The translations under genes were made by a program, and so were the position numbers. A DNA stretch of 47,925 nt from Bacteroidales bacterium (GTDB lineage: Bacteria; Bacteroidota; Bacteroidia; Bacteroidales; UBA932), in assembly GCA_024691765.1 (NCBI GenBank), contig JAILNI010000031.1:1-47925 (forward strand), given 5' to 3'. The notes below the pieces were generated by a model that was not told the origin of the DNA, searched no databases, and saw nothing but the letters and a program-made list of their open reading frames with translations. This document shows, piece by piece, positions 23,932 to 33,340 of the stretch (within the stretch, counting starts at the first letter, position 1; each line of letters opens with the position of its first letter).

Positions 23932-26028
23932 ATGAAACGTGTTTTACTCGCGGCCGCGCTGCTTGCTGCCGCACTCACATCCTGCAAGATGGAAAATCCC
24001 CTTCTGAGCGAATCTCCGCTTGAGTACGGAGCCCCGCAATTCGACAAGATCAAGATCGAGCACTACATGCCCGCTTTCGAGCAGGCCATCAAGGACGCCA
24101 AGGCTGAAATAGACGCCATTGTCGCCAATCCCGACGACCCCACATTCGAGAACACCATCGAAGCGATGGAGAACGGCGGCGAAAAGCTTGAGAACGTGGC
24201 CATGATCTTCTTCAACCTGATGGAAGCCGACACCAACGATGAGATGCAGGCCATAGCCGAGAAGGTCTCCCCCATGATGACCGAGTTCTCCATGTACGTG
24301 TCCCTCAACGAAAAGCTGTTCGAGCGCGTGAAGGCTGTCTATGAGGCCCGCGAGAGCCTCGGGCTGGAGCCGGACCAGATGCGCCTCCTTGAAAAGAGGT
24401 ACCGCGAATTCGCCCGCGGCGGCGCCAACCTGAGCCCCGAAGACAAGCAAACCTACAGCAAACTCAGCGAAGAGGAATCGCTGCTCGAGCTCTCCTACGG
24501 CAAGAACGTGCTGGCCGCCACCAACGCCTTCACCCTCGACCTGACCGACGAGGCCGAGCTGGAAGGGCTTCCCGATTTCGTGGTCGCTCTTGGAAAGCAG
24601 ACCGCTGAAGAAAAGGGCAATGAAGGCTGGGTGTTCGACCTCAGCTACCCGAGCTACGGTCCCTTCATGAAATACTCGTCGCGCCGCGACCTGCGCCAGA
24701 AGATGTACATGGCATACAACAGCAAAGCCCTCGGTGGAGAATTTGACAACACACAGATTGTCAAAGACATAGCCGGACACCGCATACAGATTGCCAACAT
24801 CCTCGGCTATCCCACCTGGGCAGACTATGAGCTCGAAGAGCGCATGGTGAAGACTCCGGCGGAGGTGGACGCCTTCCTGAATGAACTCATGGAGCCTTCC
24901 CTGCCCGCCGCCCGCAAGGAGGTGCAGACCGTGTTCGAATACGCGAAGGGCAACGGCTTCGAAGGCGAGTGCCTGATGCCCTGGGACTTCAGCTACTGGA
25001 GCGAGAAGTACAAGGCGGCCAACTACAATCTCGACGACGCCGAACTCAAGCCCTATTTCCAGCTTGAGAACTGCATAGACGCCGTGTTCGGACTCGCGAC
25101 CAAACTCTATGGCCTGCAGTTCACCCCTCGTCCCGACCTCCCGGGCTACCACAAGGACGTGAAGGTATTCGACGTGAAGGATGAGGACGGCCGCCACCTG
25201 GCGCTGTTCTATGCCGATTTCTTCCCTCGTGCTTCCAAGCGGGGCGGCGCCTGGATGACCGAATTCCGCGGCCAGAGCTTCAAGAACGGAGTGGAAAAGC
25301 GCCCGTTCATCAGCATAGTGACCAATTTCAGCAAGCCTACGGGCGACGACCCTTCTCTGCTCACCCACGACGAGCTGACCACTTTCCTCCACGAGTTCGG
25401 CCACTCCCTCCACGGGATGATGGCGGAAGGCCGCTACGGCTCGATCTGCGGCACCAACGTGGCCCGCGACTTCGTGGAGCTGCCGTCCCAGATCATGGAG
25501 AACTGGGCTTTCGAGCCTGAGTTCCTGCAGAGCTTCGCGAAGCACTACCAGACCGGCGAGGTCATCCCCACCGAACTGATAGACAAGATAGTGGCCAGCA
25601 GGAACTACCTCGCCGCCTACGGCCAGGTCCGCCAGCTGGGCTTCGGCATACTCGACATGGCTTGGCACAACCGCAAGGAAGTGCCGTCCGAGGATGTGGA
25701 GGCGTTCGAGAAGGCTGTCTACAAGTCTTCTACCCTTATGCCCCAGGTTCCCGGCACCTGCATGACTACCTCGTTCAGCCACATTTTCTCCGGCGGTTAT
25801 TCCGCAGGCTATTATTCATACAAGTGGGCGGAGGTCCTCGAGGCCGACGCTTTCAGCCTGTTCAAGGAAAAGGGTATCTTCAACCGTGAAGTCTCCGGTG
25901 CTTTCCGCCGTGAAGTGCTCTCGAAGGGCAGTTCCGACGACGAAGCCGTGCTCTACCGCAACTTCCGCGGCCACAACCCTGAGCCCAGGGCCCTTCTCGA
26001 GAAACTTGGAATCGTGAAGAAGAATTAG
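23932..26028 (+). CDS. dcp: M3-family zinc peptidase lipoprotein (Dcp type)
   Basis: 698 residues. A lipoprotein signal ([18 protein letters not shown]) anchors it in the envelope, which is usual for Bacteroidetes Dcp-like peptidases. The zinc site HEFGHSLHG lies at about residues 488-496, with a downstream glutamate in the ENWAFEPE segment and the substrate-binding [19 protein letters not shown] near residue 622. The family removes dipeptides from C-termini or cleaves oligopeptides, so a role in nutrient peptide breakdown is likely. The stop TAG overlaps the opposing recQ stop by sharing bases 26025-26028. Confidence 0.94.
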   Translation: MKRVLLAAALLAAALTSCKMENPLLSESPLEYGAPQFDKIKIEHYMPAFEQAIKDAKAEIDAIVANPDDPTFENTIEAMENGGEKLENVAMIFFNLMEADTNDEMQAIAEKVSPMMTEFSMYVSLNEKLFERVKAVYEARESLGLEPDQMRLLEKRYREFARGGANLSPEDKQTYSKLSEEESLLELSYGKNVLAATNAFTLDLTDEAELEGLPDFVVALGKQTAEEKGNEGWVFDLSYPSYGPFMKYSSRRDLRQKMYMAYNSKALGGEFDNTQIVKDIAGHRIQIANILGYPTWADYELEERMVKTPAEVDAFLNELMEPSLPAARKEVQTVFEYAKGNGFEGECLMPWDFSYWSEKYKAANYNLDDAELKPYFQLENCIDAVFGLATKLYGLQFTPRPDLPGYHKDVKVFDVKDEDGRHLALFYADFFPRASKRGGAWMTEFRGQSFKNGVEKRPFISIVTNFSKPTGDDPSLLTHDELTTFLHEFGHSLHGMMAEGRYGSICGTNVARDFVELPSQIMENWAFEPEFLQSFAKHYQTGEVIPTELIDKIVASRNYLAAYGQVRQLGFGILDMAWHNRKEVPSEDVEAFEKAVYKSSTLMPQVPGTCMTTSFSHIFSGGYSAGYYSYKWAEVLEADAFSLFKEKGIFNREVSGAFRREVLSKGSSDDEAVLYRNFRGHNPEPRALLEKLGIVKKN

Positions 26029-27893
26029 ACCAGTCCCTCGTCAAGGAGCTGGCGCCAGATCTCTATCGCATTCTGCGGCATCCCGTTAGCGGGGTTGTCG
26101 CAGAATTGCTTTATGTCAGCCGCCGTGCAGCCCGGGTGGCCGGCGGCGAAGCGCTTGAGGGCGGCGCGCGTGGAGTCCGTGGATTTGCGGCCGCGGCAGA
26201 CGTCGCAGGTGCCGCAGTCGGTAGTTTTTTCCTGTCCGAAGTAGCGCAGCAACTGGCGGGAGCGGCATTCGCCGCCATCCTGAAGATAGGTCTCCATCGC
26301 CTCCAGGCGCTTTTCCGCGTTGCCGCGCAGGAAGCGGTAGCGCTCCGGCTTCAGGTCGATGTTGCCGGGCATCAGGCGGTTGTGGTGAATAAATACGAGC
26401 GAGCTGCGGTCGGCGGGGATGTAGCTTATGACCCTTTCCAGCGAGAGTTTGTAGAGCAGCTGGTGGAGCTCCGGTATCGTGGAGTCGCAGTCGCGGGCAA
26501 GCTTCTCTTCGTCGATGGGCAGCGAGTAGGACATTATTCCCGGGTAGCCGCGCATCAGCGCCTCCAGCAACGGGACCATTCCGGGATCGGGCAACTCGGT
26601 ATCATACAGCACATTGCGGGCCGTGTTTATACGCACCCGCGTGGCGAATTCGGCGTCTTCGGTGTAGCTTATGTGGCCGGACTGTTCGAGGTAGCGCAGG
26701 GCGTAGTGGACCTGCGGCATCCGGAGATTGTACTGCTTGCAGAAGGCTTCCGGGTCGAAGTGGATGGTGCGGCCTTCGCCGGTTTCGTAGATGATTTCGT
26801 GGAATATGTGGAGCTTCTGGTAGATGTCTTCGATGAACTCCAGCGGGGGGAAGGAGGTCTCCAGCATCTGGCGCAGGTGGGTCAGGTTGGCGGCGTTCCA
26901 GAGCAGCACTGCGTATGAGCGTTTGCCGTCCCGCCCGGCGCGCCCCGCCTCCTGGAAGTAGGACTCCAGGCTGTCGGAGGGCTCCCAGTGCACCACGAAG
27001 CGAACGTCTGGCTTGTCGATGCCCATGCCGAACGCGTTGGTGCAGACCATCACCCGTATCGCGCCGCGTTTCCAGGCTTCCTGCCTTTCGCTGCGGCTCA
27101 GGGGTCCCAGACCGGCGTGGTAGTAGGATGCGCTGACGCCCTCGGCTGTGAGCAATTCCGCCACCTCCTCGCAGCGCTTGCGGTTGCGCAGGTAGACTAT
27201 TCCCGAGCCGGGCACGGCCTTGCAAATATCCAGCAGCTGGCCCGCCTTGTCCAGGCATTCGCGCACGATGTAAGATAGGTTGGGGCGCTCGAAGCCGGCA
27301 CGCAGCACGTTGAACGACGGGTGTCCGGGGTCACGGGAAAGCCGCACCGTGATGTCGCGGGCCACCTCCGGAGTCGCGGTCGCAGTCAGCGCTATGACGG
27401 GAGCATCCACGCTTCCTCGCAGCTCGCCGATGTTTAGGTAGTCGGGGCGGAAGTCGTAGCCCCACTGGGAGATACAGTGGGCCTCGTCAACCACTATGTA
27501 GCTGATTTGCAGCACGTCAAGGTAGGAGCGGAAAAGGGGCGTCGCAAGGCGTTCCGGGGAGACGTACAGGAACTTGCAGTCCCCGTAGGCGGCGTTGTTC
27601 AGGGCGGTGTCGACTTCGCGGCGCGTCATTCCGGCATGGATTGCCAGGGCCTTGATGCCCCGCTGCTCCAGGTTCTGCACCTGGTCCTTCATGAGGGCGA
27701 TGAGGGGCGTCACCACCAAGGCGAGGCCGTCCTGCATCATCGCGGGCACTTGGAAGCACACCGACTTGCCGCCTCCGGTCGGGAGTATGGCAAGCGTGTC
27801 GCGGCCGTCCAGCGCGGAAGTGATGATTTCCTTCTGCATCGGACGGAAGGCATCGTGGCCCCACCAGCGTTTCAGTACCTCTTCGGGAGTCAT
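26025..27893 (-). CDS. recQ: ATP-dependent DNA helicase RecQ
   Basis: 622 residues. A 3-prime to 5-prime helicase of recombination and replication-fork repair. Motifs: FRPMQKEII, Walker A in [18 protein letters not shown] (motif II and aromatic-rich loop), [17 protein letters not shown], and the zinc-binding cysteines of the RQC domain (CGTCDVC). The protein ends after the RQC and linker region without a clear HRDC domain, although total length is close to E. coli RecQ. The ATG at 27893 is chosen because it begins [18 protein letters not shown], the conserved start; the frame stays open further upstream inside the rsmI-like gene. Overlap with that gene is four bases. Confidence 0.95.
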   Translation of the reverse strand: MTPEEVLKRWWGHDAFRPMQKEIITSALDGRDTLAILPTGGGKSVCFQVPAMMQDGLALVVTPLIALMKDQVQNLEQRGIKALAIHAGMTRREVDTALNNAAYGDCKFLYVSPERLATPLFRSYLDVLQISYIVVDEAHCISQWGYDFRPDYLNIGELRGSVDAPVIALTATATPEVARDITVRLSRDPGHPSFNVLRAGFERPNLSYIVRECLDKAGQLLDICKAVPGSGIVYLRNRKRCEEVAELLTAEGVSASYYHAGLGPLSRSERQEAWKRGAIRVMVCTNAFGMGIDKPDVRFVVHWEPSDSLESYFQEAGRAGRDGKRSYAVLLWNAANLTHLRQMLETSFPPLEFIEDIYQKLHIFHEIIYETGEGRTIHFDPEAFCKQYNLRMPQVHYALRYLEQSGHISYTEDAEFATRVRINTARNVLYDTELPDPGMVPLLEALMRGYPGIMSYSLPIDEEKLARDCDSTIPELHQLLYKLSLERVISYIPADRSSLVFIHHNRLMPGNIDLKPERYRFLRGNAEKRLEAMETYLQDGGECRSRQLLRYFGQEKTTDCGTCDVCRGRKSTDSTRAALKRFAAGHPGCTAADIKQFCDNPANGMPQNAIEIWRQLLDEGLV

Positions 27894-28591
27894 GCCAGAA
27901 TTATGAACACGCAGGGACGTTTGCCGATGGTCACAGGTTCGCGGCGCCACTGGGCGGCCGTGCGGGTGCGTACGAACGCGGTCGGGAGAGTCAGGTCGGC
28001 TGCCACGCACAGGCGGGTCGTCGGCTGCAGCAGTTTGACAAGATCCTTCAGGAGGGAGTCGTTGCGGTAGGGGGTCTCAATGAATATCTGACTCTGGTTC
28101 AACGACTTGGAAAGGCGCTCGATATCCTTGACGGCGCTGCGGCGTTCCTCTGTTTTAGCGGGCAGGTAGCCCCTGAATGCGAAGCTCTGGCCGTTGAGAC
28201 CCGAGGCCATCAGGGCGAGCATGAGCGAAGACGGGCCGGTCAGGGGCACCACCTCTATCCCCTCACGGTGGCAGAGTGCCACGAGCGCTGCGCCGGGGTC
28301 GGCGACGGCGGGCAGTCCGGCCTCCGAAATGAGGCCGACGTCGCCCTTGTCGAACAGCGCCGCCAGCGCTTCCACTTCCTGCGGGGCCGTGTGCTCGTTC
28401 AGGGTGTGGAACTCGAGGGTGTCGATATGCCCTTTCAGGCCGGCTGCGGACAGAAAGCGGCGCGCCGTGCGGACTTCTTCCACCACGAAGCATTTCAGGC
28501 CGCAGGCTATATCCAGGACGGGCCGCGGAATCACCTCGGCGGGGTCGTAGTCGCCCAGCGGCGAGGGTATGAGATAAAGTTTTCCTTTCAC
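27890..28591 (-). CDS. RsmI-like SAM-dependent methyltransferase
   Basis: 233 residues with a GTG start. The tetrapyrrole-methylase fold is indicated by [10 protein letters not shown] at the N-terminus, [35 protein letters not shown] and [17 protein letters not shown], the last two being hallmark loops of RsmI, the 2-prime-O-methyltransferase for C1402 of 16S rRNA. RsmI proper is about 285 residues; this shorter form lacks the C-terminal extension and is a paralogue common in Bacteroidetes, so the rRNA target is not certain. It is cotranslated with recQ through an ATGA overlap and divergent from pckA. Confidence 0.85.
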   Translation of the reverse strand: MKGKLYLIPSPLGDYDPAEVIPRPVLDIACGLKCFVVEEVRTARRFLSAAGLKGHIDTLEFHTLNEHTAPQEVEALAALFDKGDVGLISEAGLPAVADPGAALVALCHREGIEVVPLTGPSSLMLALMASGLNGQSFAFRGYLPAKTEERRSAVKDIERLSKSLNQSQIFIETPYRNDSLLKDLVKLLQPTTRLCVAADLTLPTAFVRTRTAAQWRREPVTIGKRPCVFIILA

Positions 28592-28658
28592 GCCTGCAAG
28601 TTACGAAAAAAAGCCGACACAAACCTTCAAATTCGTTGTCTTTTCAAGGAAAAATAGC

Positions 28659-28666
28659 TAAATTTG
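28659..28666 (+). promoter_or_regulatory. promoter of pckA
   Basis: TAAATTTG is preceded by TTG at 28636-28638, 20 bases upstream, as the -33 element. The leader to the ATG at 28703 is about 30 bases. Confidence 0.75.
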
Positions 28667-28702
28667 CAGGCTGGAAACAAACTTAATTAACTAATTATAA
28701 TT

Positions 28703-30307
28703 ATGTCTAAAATCAATCTTGGCAAGTATGGCATCGAGGGAGTCACCGAGGTGCTCTACAACCCCACTTACGAAGTTCTCTACAACGAAGAAACCAAGCC
28801 CGGCCTCGAAGGCTTCGACAAAGGACAGGTCACCGAACTTGGCGCCATCAACGTTATGACCGGCATCTACACCGGCCGTTCCCCCAAGGACAAGTACATC
28901 GTGATGGACGAAAACTCAAAGGACACCGTCTGGTGGAACACCCCTGAGTACCCCAACGACAACCACGAGATGTCCCTCGAAGTCTGGAAGCAGGTCAAGG
29001 ACCTCGCCATCAAGCAGCTCGCAGGCAAGAGGCTTTTCGTCGTCGACGGCTTCTGCGGCACCCACAAGGACACCCGCATGAAGGTCCGCTTCATCATGGA
29101 GGTCGCATGGCAGGCCCATTTCGTGACCAACATGTTCATCCGTCCCCAGAACGAGGCTGAATTCGACCAGGAGCCCGATTTCGTAGTGTACTGCGCATCC
29201 AAGGCCAAGGTTGAAAACTTCAAGGAGCTCGGCCTCCGCAGCGATACCTGCGTGGCCTTCAACGTGACCAGCAAGGAGCAGGTCATCCTCAACACCTGGT
29301 ACGGCGGCGAAATGAAGAAGGGTCTCTTCTCCATGATGAACTACTACCTGCCTCTGAAGGGCATCGCTGCAATGCACTGCTCCGCCAACACCGACATGGA
29401 AGGCAAGAACACCGCCATCTTCTTCGGACTGTCAGGCACCGGCAAGACCACCCTTTCAACCGACCCCAAGCGCCTCCTCATCGGTGACGACGAGCACGGC
29501 TGGGACGACGAAGGCGTCTTCAACTTCGAGGGCGGCTGCTATGCAAAGGTGATCAACCTCGACAAGGAGAGCGAGCCCGACATCTACAACGCTATCCGCC
29601 GCGACGCCCTCCTCGAGAACGTGACCGTCGACGCCGAAGGCAAGATCGACTTCTGCGACAAGTCCGTGACCGAGAACACCCGCGTCAGCTATCCTATCTA
29701 CCACATCAACAAGATAGTCCGTCCGTATTCCCACGGCCCCGCAGCCAACCAGGTGATCTTCCTGAGCGCCGACGCATTCGGCGTGCTGCCTCCCGTGAGC
29801 ATCCTGACTCCCGAGCAGACCAAGTACTACTTCCTCTCCGGCTTCACCGCCAAGCTCGCTGGCACCGAGCGCGGCATCACCGAGCCCACCCCGACATTCT
29901 CCGCCTGCTTCGGCCAGGCCTTCCTTGAGCTCCACCCGACGAAGTACGCCGAGGAACTCGTGAAGAGAATGGAGAAGAGCGGCGCCAAGGCATACCTGGT
30001 GAACACCGGCTGGAACGGCACCGGCAAGCGTATCTCCATCCGCGACACCCGCGGCATCATCGACGCCATCCTCAACGGCAGCATCGACAAGGCCCCGACC
30101 AAGAAGATCCCTTACTTCAACTTCGAAGTCCCGACCGTGCTCGAAGGAGTCGACACCGGCATCCTCGATCCTCGCGACACCTACGCCGATCCCAAGGTCT
30201 GGGAAGAGAAGGCCAAGGACCTTGCAGGACGTTTCATCAAGAACTTCCACAAGTACGAGTCCAATGCAGCCGGCAAGGCGCTCGTCGCTGCTGGCCCGCA
30301 GCTCTAG
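28703..30307 (+). CDS. pckA: phosphoenolpyruvate carboxykinase (ATP)
   Basis: 534 residues, the standard length. In gut Bacteroidales this enzyme runs towards oxaloacetate, fixing CO2 and making ATP on the way to succinate and propionate. Seen are [14 protein letters not shown], the metal-binding region around AMHCSANT, the P-loop [13 protein letters not shown], the kinase-2 motif [18 protein letters not shown], and [11 protein letters not shown]. Codon use is strongly biased to C-ending codons, consistent with high expression. It is a single-gene unit with its own promoter and a very strong terminator. Confidence 0.98.
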   Translation: MSKINLGKYGIEGVTEVLYNPTYEVLYNEETKPGLEGFDKGQVTELGAINVMTGIYTGRSPKDKYIVMDENSKDTVWWNTPEYPNDNHEMSLEVWKQVKDLAIKQLAGKRLFVVDGFCGTHKDTRMKVRFIMEVAWQAHFVTNMFIRPQNEAEFDQEPDFVVYCASKAKVENFKELGLRSDTCVAFNVTSKEQVILNTWYGGEMKKGLFSMMNYYLPLKGIAAMHCSANTDMEGKNTAIFFGLSGTGKTTLSTDPKRLLIGDDEHGWDDEGVFNFEGGCYAKVINLDKESEPDIYNAIRRDALLENVTVDAEGKIDFCDKSVTENTRVSYPIYHINKIVRPYSHGPAANQVIFLSADAFGVLPPVSILTPEQTKYYFLSGFTAKLAGTERGITEPTPTFSACFGQAFLELHPTKYAEELVKRMEKSGAKAYLVNTGWNGTGKRISIRDTRGIIDAILNGSIDKAPTKKIPYFNFEVPTVLEGVDTGILDPRDTYADPKVWEEKAKDLAGRFIKNFHKYESNAAGKALVAAGPQL

Positions 30308-30342
30308 CGTGATTTGCAATTGACTTGAAGTCAATGCCTTAT

Positions 30343-30380
30343 AAAAACTCCTGGGTTCTTTTTCGAGCCCAGGAGTTTTT
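30343..30380 (+). terminator. strong bidirectional-type terminator after pckA
   Basis: AAAAACTCCTGGGTTC (30343-30358) pairs with GAGCCCAGGAGTTTTT (30365-30380), 16 pairs with one G-T, loop TTTTTC. A smaller palindrome, ATTGACTT/AAGTCAAT, lies just ahead at 30319-30335. Confidence 0.93.
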
Positions 30381-30426
30381 CATTTCGGCTGGCTGTCAGG
30401 CGCTTACGTTTTACGCTTTTTTTGCT

Positions 30427-30434
30427 TATCTTTG
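30427..30434 (+). promoter_or_regulatory. promoter with leaderless spacing
   Basis: TATCTTTG, only five bases before the ATG at 30440. Confidence 0.6.
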
Positions 30435-30439
30435 TCGGG

Positions 30440-31828
30440 ATGAAGCTTATTGACAAACTAATTCCGACAGCGCTCGCCGCGGCGGCGCTCTGGGCCTGCC
30501 AGCCGGAGGAGATAATACCCGAGCCCGTGCGGGTGGAGGAACTCTCCGAGGCGGAGATCCTTGCCCAGGTGCGCAACGACGTGCCGAACTCGGCGTTCTA
30601 TAAAGACATCTTCCTCGACGGCGGGTGCGAGCTCAATCCCGGCATCAAGGAGAACGGCGTGGTCATCAACGGGCGCCTGCCCTACGCGCTGGAGAAGTCC
30701 GGCATCACGAATGCCGAGTATTTCCTCTCCACCGTGGACGACGTTGGCGACGGCTGGACCCAGACCGACAACGACCTGCAGCGCCTCATCATGGTCGGCA
30801 ATCCGGAAGATGTGAACGGAGTCCTGCTCTATCCCGACGGACAGCCGAGATTCAGGCTGGTCTACGTATTCGGCGGCCACTCCAGTCCCCACGGCACCAC
30901 GCTCGGCTCCGACGGCCGCTCCAGGGTGAAGACCTTCTACGAAAACGGCGGCAGCTACGTGGGTTCCTGCGCGGGCGCATTCCTGTCAGGCGCTTATGCT
31001 GACGGCAGGCGGAGGAGCTACTTCAACATACTGTACAACGGCAACATGAACTCCACCGATGTCGGTAACTCCAGCATCGACATGCTGATCGACAGCGACA
31101 TCTTCTCCAAATACTACGGACCCGCCAAGGGCACGCTGGTCAAGGGAATACGCCACAACGGCGGCGGTTATCTGGACACATCGCTGGCCCCGGATGGAAC
31201 GGAAGCCATAGCCATCTTCAAGGATGAGGCCGGGAAGAATTCATCCTCCAGGCCCTATTACAATCAGCCGTCAGTCTGGGCCTACAAGGCGTCCGAATAC
31301 TCCGGCAGGATGGTGGTCACAGGCTCCCACCCCGAAGACGCCCCCTCGGGAGACATACTCAACCTCACCGCGTCCATGTTCCGTTATGCCTGGGACGGCG
31401 TCGGAAAGGCTTTTGTCAAGGACGTGCTGAGGAGCGGCGACCTGATCCCCGTCAACACGGGTATCGGTGACCTGCAGTGCCATCATTTCGTGCTCTGCCC
31501 GGCCGCGGACGTGAAGGACCTTTCCATAACCGTCACGTACCAGGGCGATTACGACATGGAAATCTACATGAAGCGCGACAGCTACGCCTTCCCTGACGCG
31601 GCCCCCGATTACTCGGCATCGGCCACCGCTGAAGGCAGGGTCACCCTGAATGCCGGGCCCGTCGAGAAGGGGCTCTGGTACGTGACCGTGCGCTGCGCAA
31701 CCACCGTTGAATCAAAGGAAATAGTCACCAAGCCCGAAGCGGGCCTGGGCAGATATTTCGCATACTATGGGAGAAAGGACGTCCTCAACGGCGTCCCCTA
31801 CGGCATCCAGGCCGACTGGACTTATTGA
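30440..31828 (+). CDS. lipoprotein with class-I glutaminase-like (BPL_N) domain
   Basis: 462 residues from the ATG at 30440, chosen because it opens a lipoprotein signal (MKLIDKLIPTALAAAALWAC). The central part matches the glutamine-amidotransferase fold seen in BPL_N-type proteins: VYVFGGHSSPHG, then YENGGSYVGSCAGAFLSGAY with a nucleophile-elbow Cys in GSCAG, and a histidine in VTGSHPED near residue 300. The last 110 residues look like a beta-sandwich of the pre-peptidase C-terminal kind (TVTYQGDYDMEIYM, GLWYVTVRC). The substrate is unknown; a cell-surface hydrolase acting on an amide is plausible. NIF3 and thioesterase genes follow on the same strand, the first after only two bases. Confidence 0.82.
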   Translation: MKLIDKLIPTALAAAALWACQPEEIIPEPVRVEELSEAEILAQVRNDVPNSAFYKDIFLDGGCELNPGIKENGVVINGRLPYALEKSGITNAEYFLSTVDDVGDGWTQTDNDLQRLIMVGNPEDVNGVLLYPDGQPRFRLVYVFGGHSSPHGTTLGSDGRSRVKTFYENGGSYVGSCAGAFLSGAYADGRRRSYFNILYNGNMNSTDVGNSSIDMLIDSDIFSKYYGPAKGTLVKGIRHNGGGYLDTSLAPDGTEAIAIFKDEAGKNSSSRPYYNQPSVWAYKASEYSGRMVVTGSHPEDAPSGDILNLTASMFRYAWDGVGKAFVKDVLRSGDLIPVNTGIGDLQCHHFVLCPAADVKDLSITVTYQGDYDMEIYMKRDSYAFPDAAPDYSASATAEGRVTLNAGPVEKGLWYVTVRCATTVESKEIVTKPEAGLGRYFAYYGRKDVLNGVPYGIQADWTY

Positions 31829-31830
31829 TT

Positions 31831-32607
31831 ATGAAAGTAAGGGATATTATTGGAGTAATTGAGCGGACGGCGCCGCTCAGGTATCAGGACGAATGGGACA
31901 ACTCCGGGCTGCAGGTCGGGTTTCTGGATTCGGAGGTCAGCAAGGTGCTCGTGTGCATCGACGTGACCGAAGCGGTAGTGGACTTTGCCGCGGAGCGCGG
32001 CTTCGAAATGATTGTGTCCCACCATCCTCTCATTTTCAAGGCGCTCAGCCAGGTCAGCGACGCCACATATCAGCAGCGCTGCGTGGTCAAGGCCCTTGAA
32101 AAGGGCATTGCCATATACTCGGCGCACACCAGCATGGACAACGCCCCCGGAGGGGTCAACTACAGGATAGCCGACCTCATAGGGCTTGATGATTACCGGT
32201 GGCTCCAGCCCAGGGAGGGCATGGACGCCGGCTCCGGCCTCATAGGCACGCTCCCCACCCCGGAACGCGACACCGACTTCCTGGCTCGTATCAAGATGAC
32301 CTTCGGCGTGGAATGCCTGAAGCACACCGCCTGCAACGGCCGGGAAATCAATACCGTAGCTCTCTGCGGAGGCGCAGGCGCATTCCTGATGCGCGACGCC
32401 CTGCGCCAGGGCGCCGACTGCTTCATAACCGGGGAACTTCACTACCACGACTACTTCGAGAACGACGGAATGCTGCTCGCAGAACTCGGTCATTTCGAGA
32501 GCGAACAGTACACAATGGCCATCTTCAGCGACCTTCTGGAAGATGCCTTCCCGGATCTTGGAGTTTGCACCTACTTTGAAACGAACCCTGTCTGCTATGA
32601 TGCCTGA
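31831..32607 (+). CDS. NIF3-family dinuclear-metal protein (YbgI type)
   Basis: 258 residues. Metal ligands are visible in SHHPLIF, the SAHTSMDNAPGGVNY segment and the C-terminal GELHYHDYF. The N-terminal WDNSGLQVG is a family signature. Members are hexameric rings with two metal ions per subunit; suggested roles include GTP cyclohydrolase-like or nucleotide hydrolase activity, none settled. This is the short form without the inserted PII-like domain that many Bacteroidetes have. The ATG at 31831 lies two bases after the preceding stop. The 3-prime end overlaps the thioesterase start by 11 bases. Confidence 0.92.
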   Translation: MKVRDIIGVIERTAPLRYQDEWDNSGLQVGFLDSEVSKVLVCIDVTEAVVDFAAERGFEMIVSHHPLIFKALSQVSDATYQQRCVVKALEKGIAIYSAHTSMDNAPGGVNYRIADLIGLDDYRWLQPREGMDAGSGLIGTLPTPERDTDFLARIKMTFGVECLKHTACNGREINTVALCGGAGAFLMRDALRQGADCFITGELHYHDYFENDGMLLAELGHFESEQYTMAIFSDLLEDAFPDLGVCTYFETNPVCYDA

Positions 32608-33340
32608 CAAATACCAGGAAGAGTACATAATTCCCAGCTACTTCCTCGACTGCAACGACCGTCTGCGCCCTTCGTCTTTCTTCGACATCGCCCAGGAACT
32701 CGGTGTGCGCGGGGCCATGCAGATAGGCGTTCCCGACACCGTTCTCCGCGGCAGGAACCTCTGCTGGATATTGCTTCGCAACGCGATGCACTGCGACGTC
32801 CTGCCCGGAAGGGAGGAGAAAGTGACGCTCCAGACCTGGCACAGCGGCGTCCGCGGCCCCATCAGCACCAGGGACTACCTTGTGCTGGACGCCGACGGTA
32901 AGGTCATGATAAGCGCCACCAGCTCGTGGGCCCTGATGGACATCGAAACCCGCAGCCTGGCCAAGCCGGAACGCATCTTTGACCTTATTTCACCTGAACC
33001 GCAGAATGCCGCACGGGCACTCCAGCCAGACGCGCCCAAGATCATCCTCCCACGCGACTGCGAAGCCGAAGAAGCAGGAACGCACGTGGCCACCTACTCC
33101 GACCTGGACTACAACAACCACGCGAACAACGGCAAATACCCCCACTGGGCCATGGACTGCCTGCCCGTGGAAGTCGCTACAAAACAGAAAGTTACCGACT
33201 TCTATATCAATTACAACCGGGAAGTCCGCCTGGGCGAAACAGTAAAGCTCATCCGCGCCCAGAGCCCCGACGGTTCCTGGTACGTCGAAGGCCTCGTTGA
33301 CGGCCTCCAGAGCTTCATCTGCAGGATAGTTTTTGGCTAG
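32597..33340 (+). CDS. acyl-ACP thioesterase
   Basis: 247 residues, a double hot-dog protein. It releases free fatty acids from acyl-carrier protein. Seen are LDCNDRLRPSSFFDIAQELG, LLRNAMHCDVLPGREE, and in the second half DLDYNNHANNGKYPHW, which holds the Asn-His residues typical of the bacterial and plant Fat family, then REVRLGETVKL. Starts at ATG 32597 or 32600, both inside the NIF3 gene end; the open frame further upstream has no family similarity. Its TAG stop overlaps the opposing helicase stop at CTAG 33337-33340. Confidence 0.9.
   Translation: MMPDKYQEEYIIPSYFLDCNDRLRPSSFFDIAQELGVRGAMQIGVPDTVLRGRNLCWILLRNAMHCDVLPGREEKVTLQTWHSGVRGPISTRDYLVLDADGKVMISATSSWALMDIETRSLAKPERIFDLISPEPQNAARALQPDAPKIILPRDCEAEEAGTHVATYSDLDYNNHANNGKYPHWAMDCLPVEVATKQKVTDFYINYNREVRLGETVKLIRAQSPDGSWYVEGLVDGLQSFICRIVFG

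Noticed and set aside
23944..25782. 612-codon open frame on the minus strand
   Set aside because: Antisense to the M3 peptidase gene with its HEFGH site; no family resemblance.
27894..28010. N-terminal extension of RecQ
   Set aside because: The extra 39 residues overlap the rsmI-like gene in another frame and do not resemble RecQ; the ATG at 27893 gives the conserved N-terminus.
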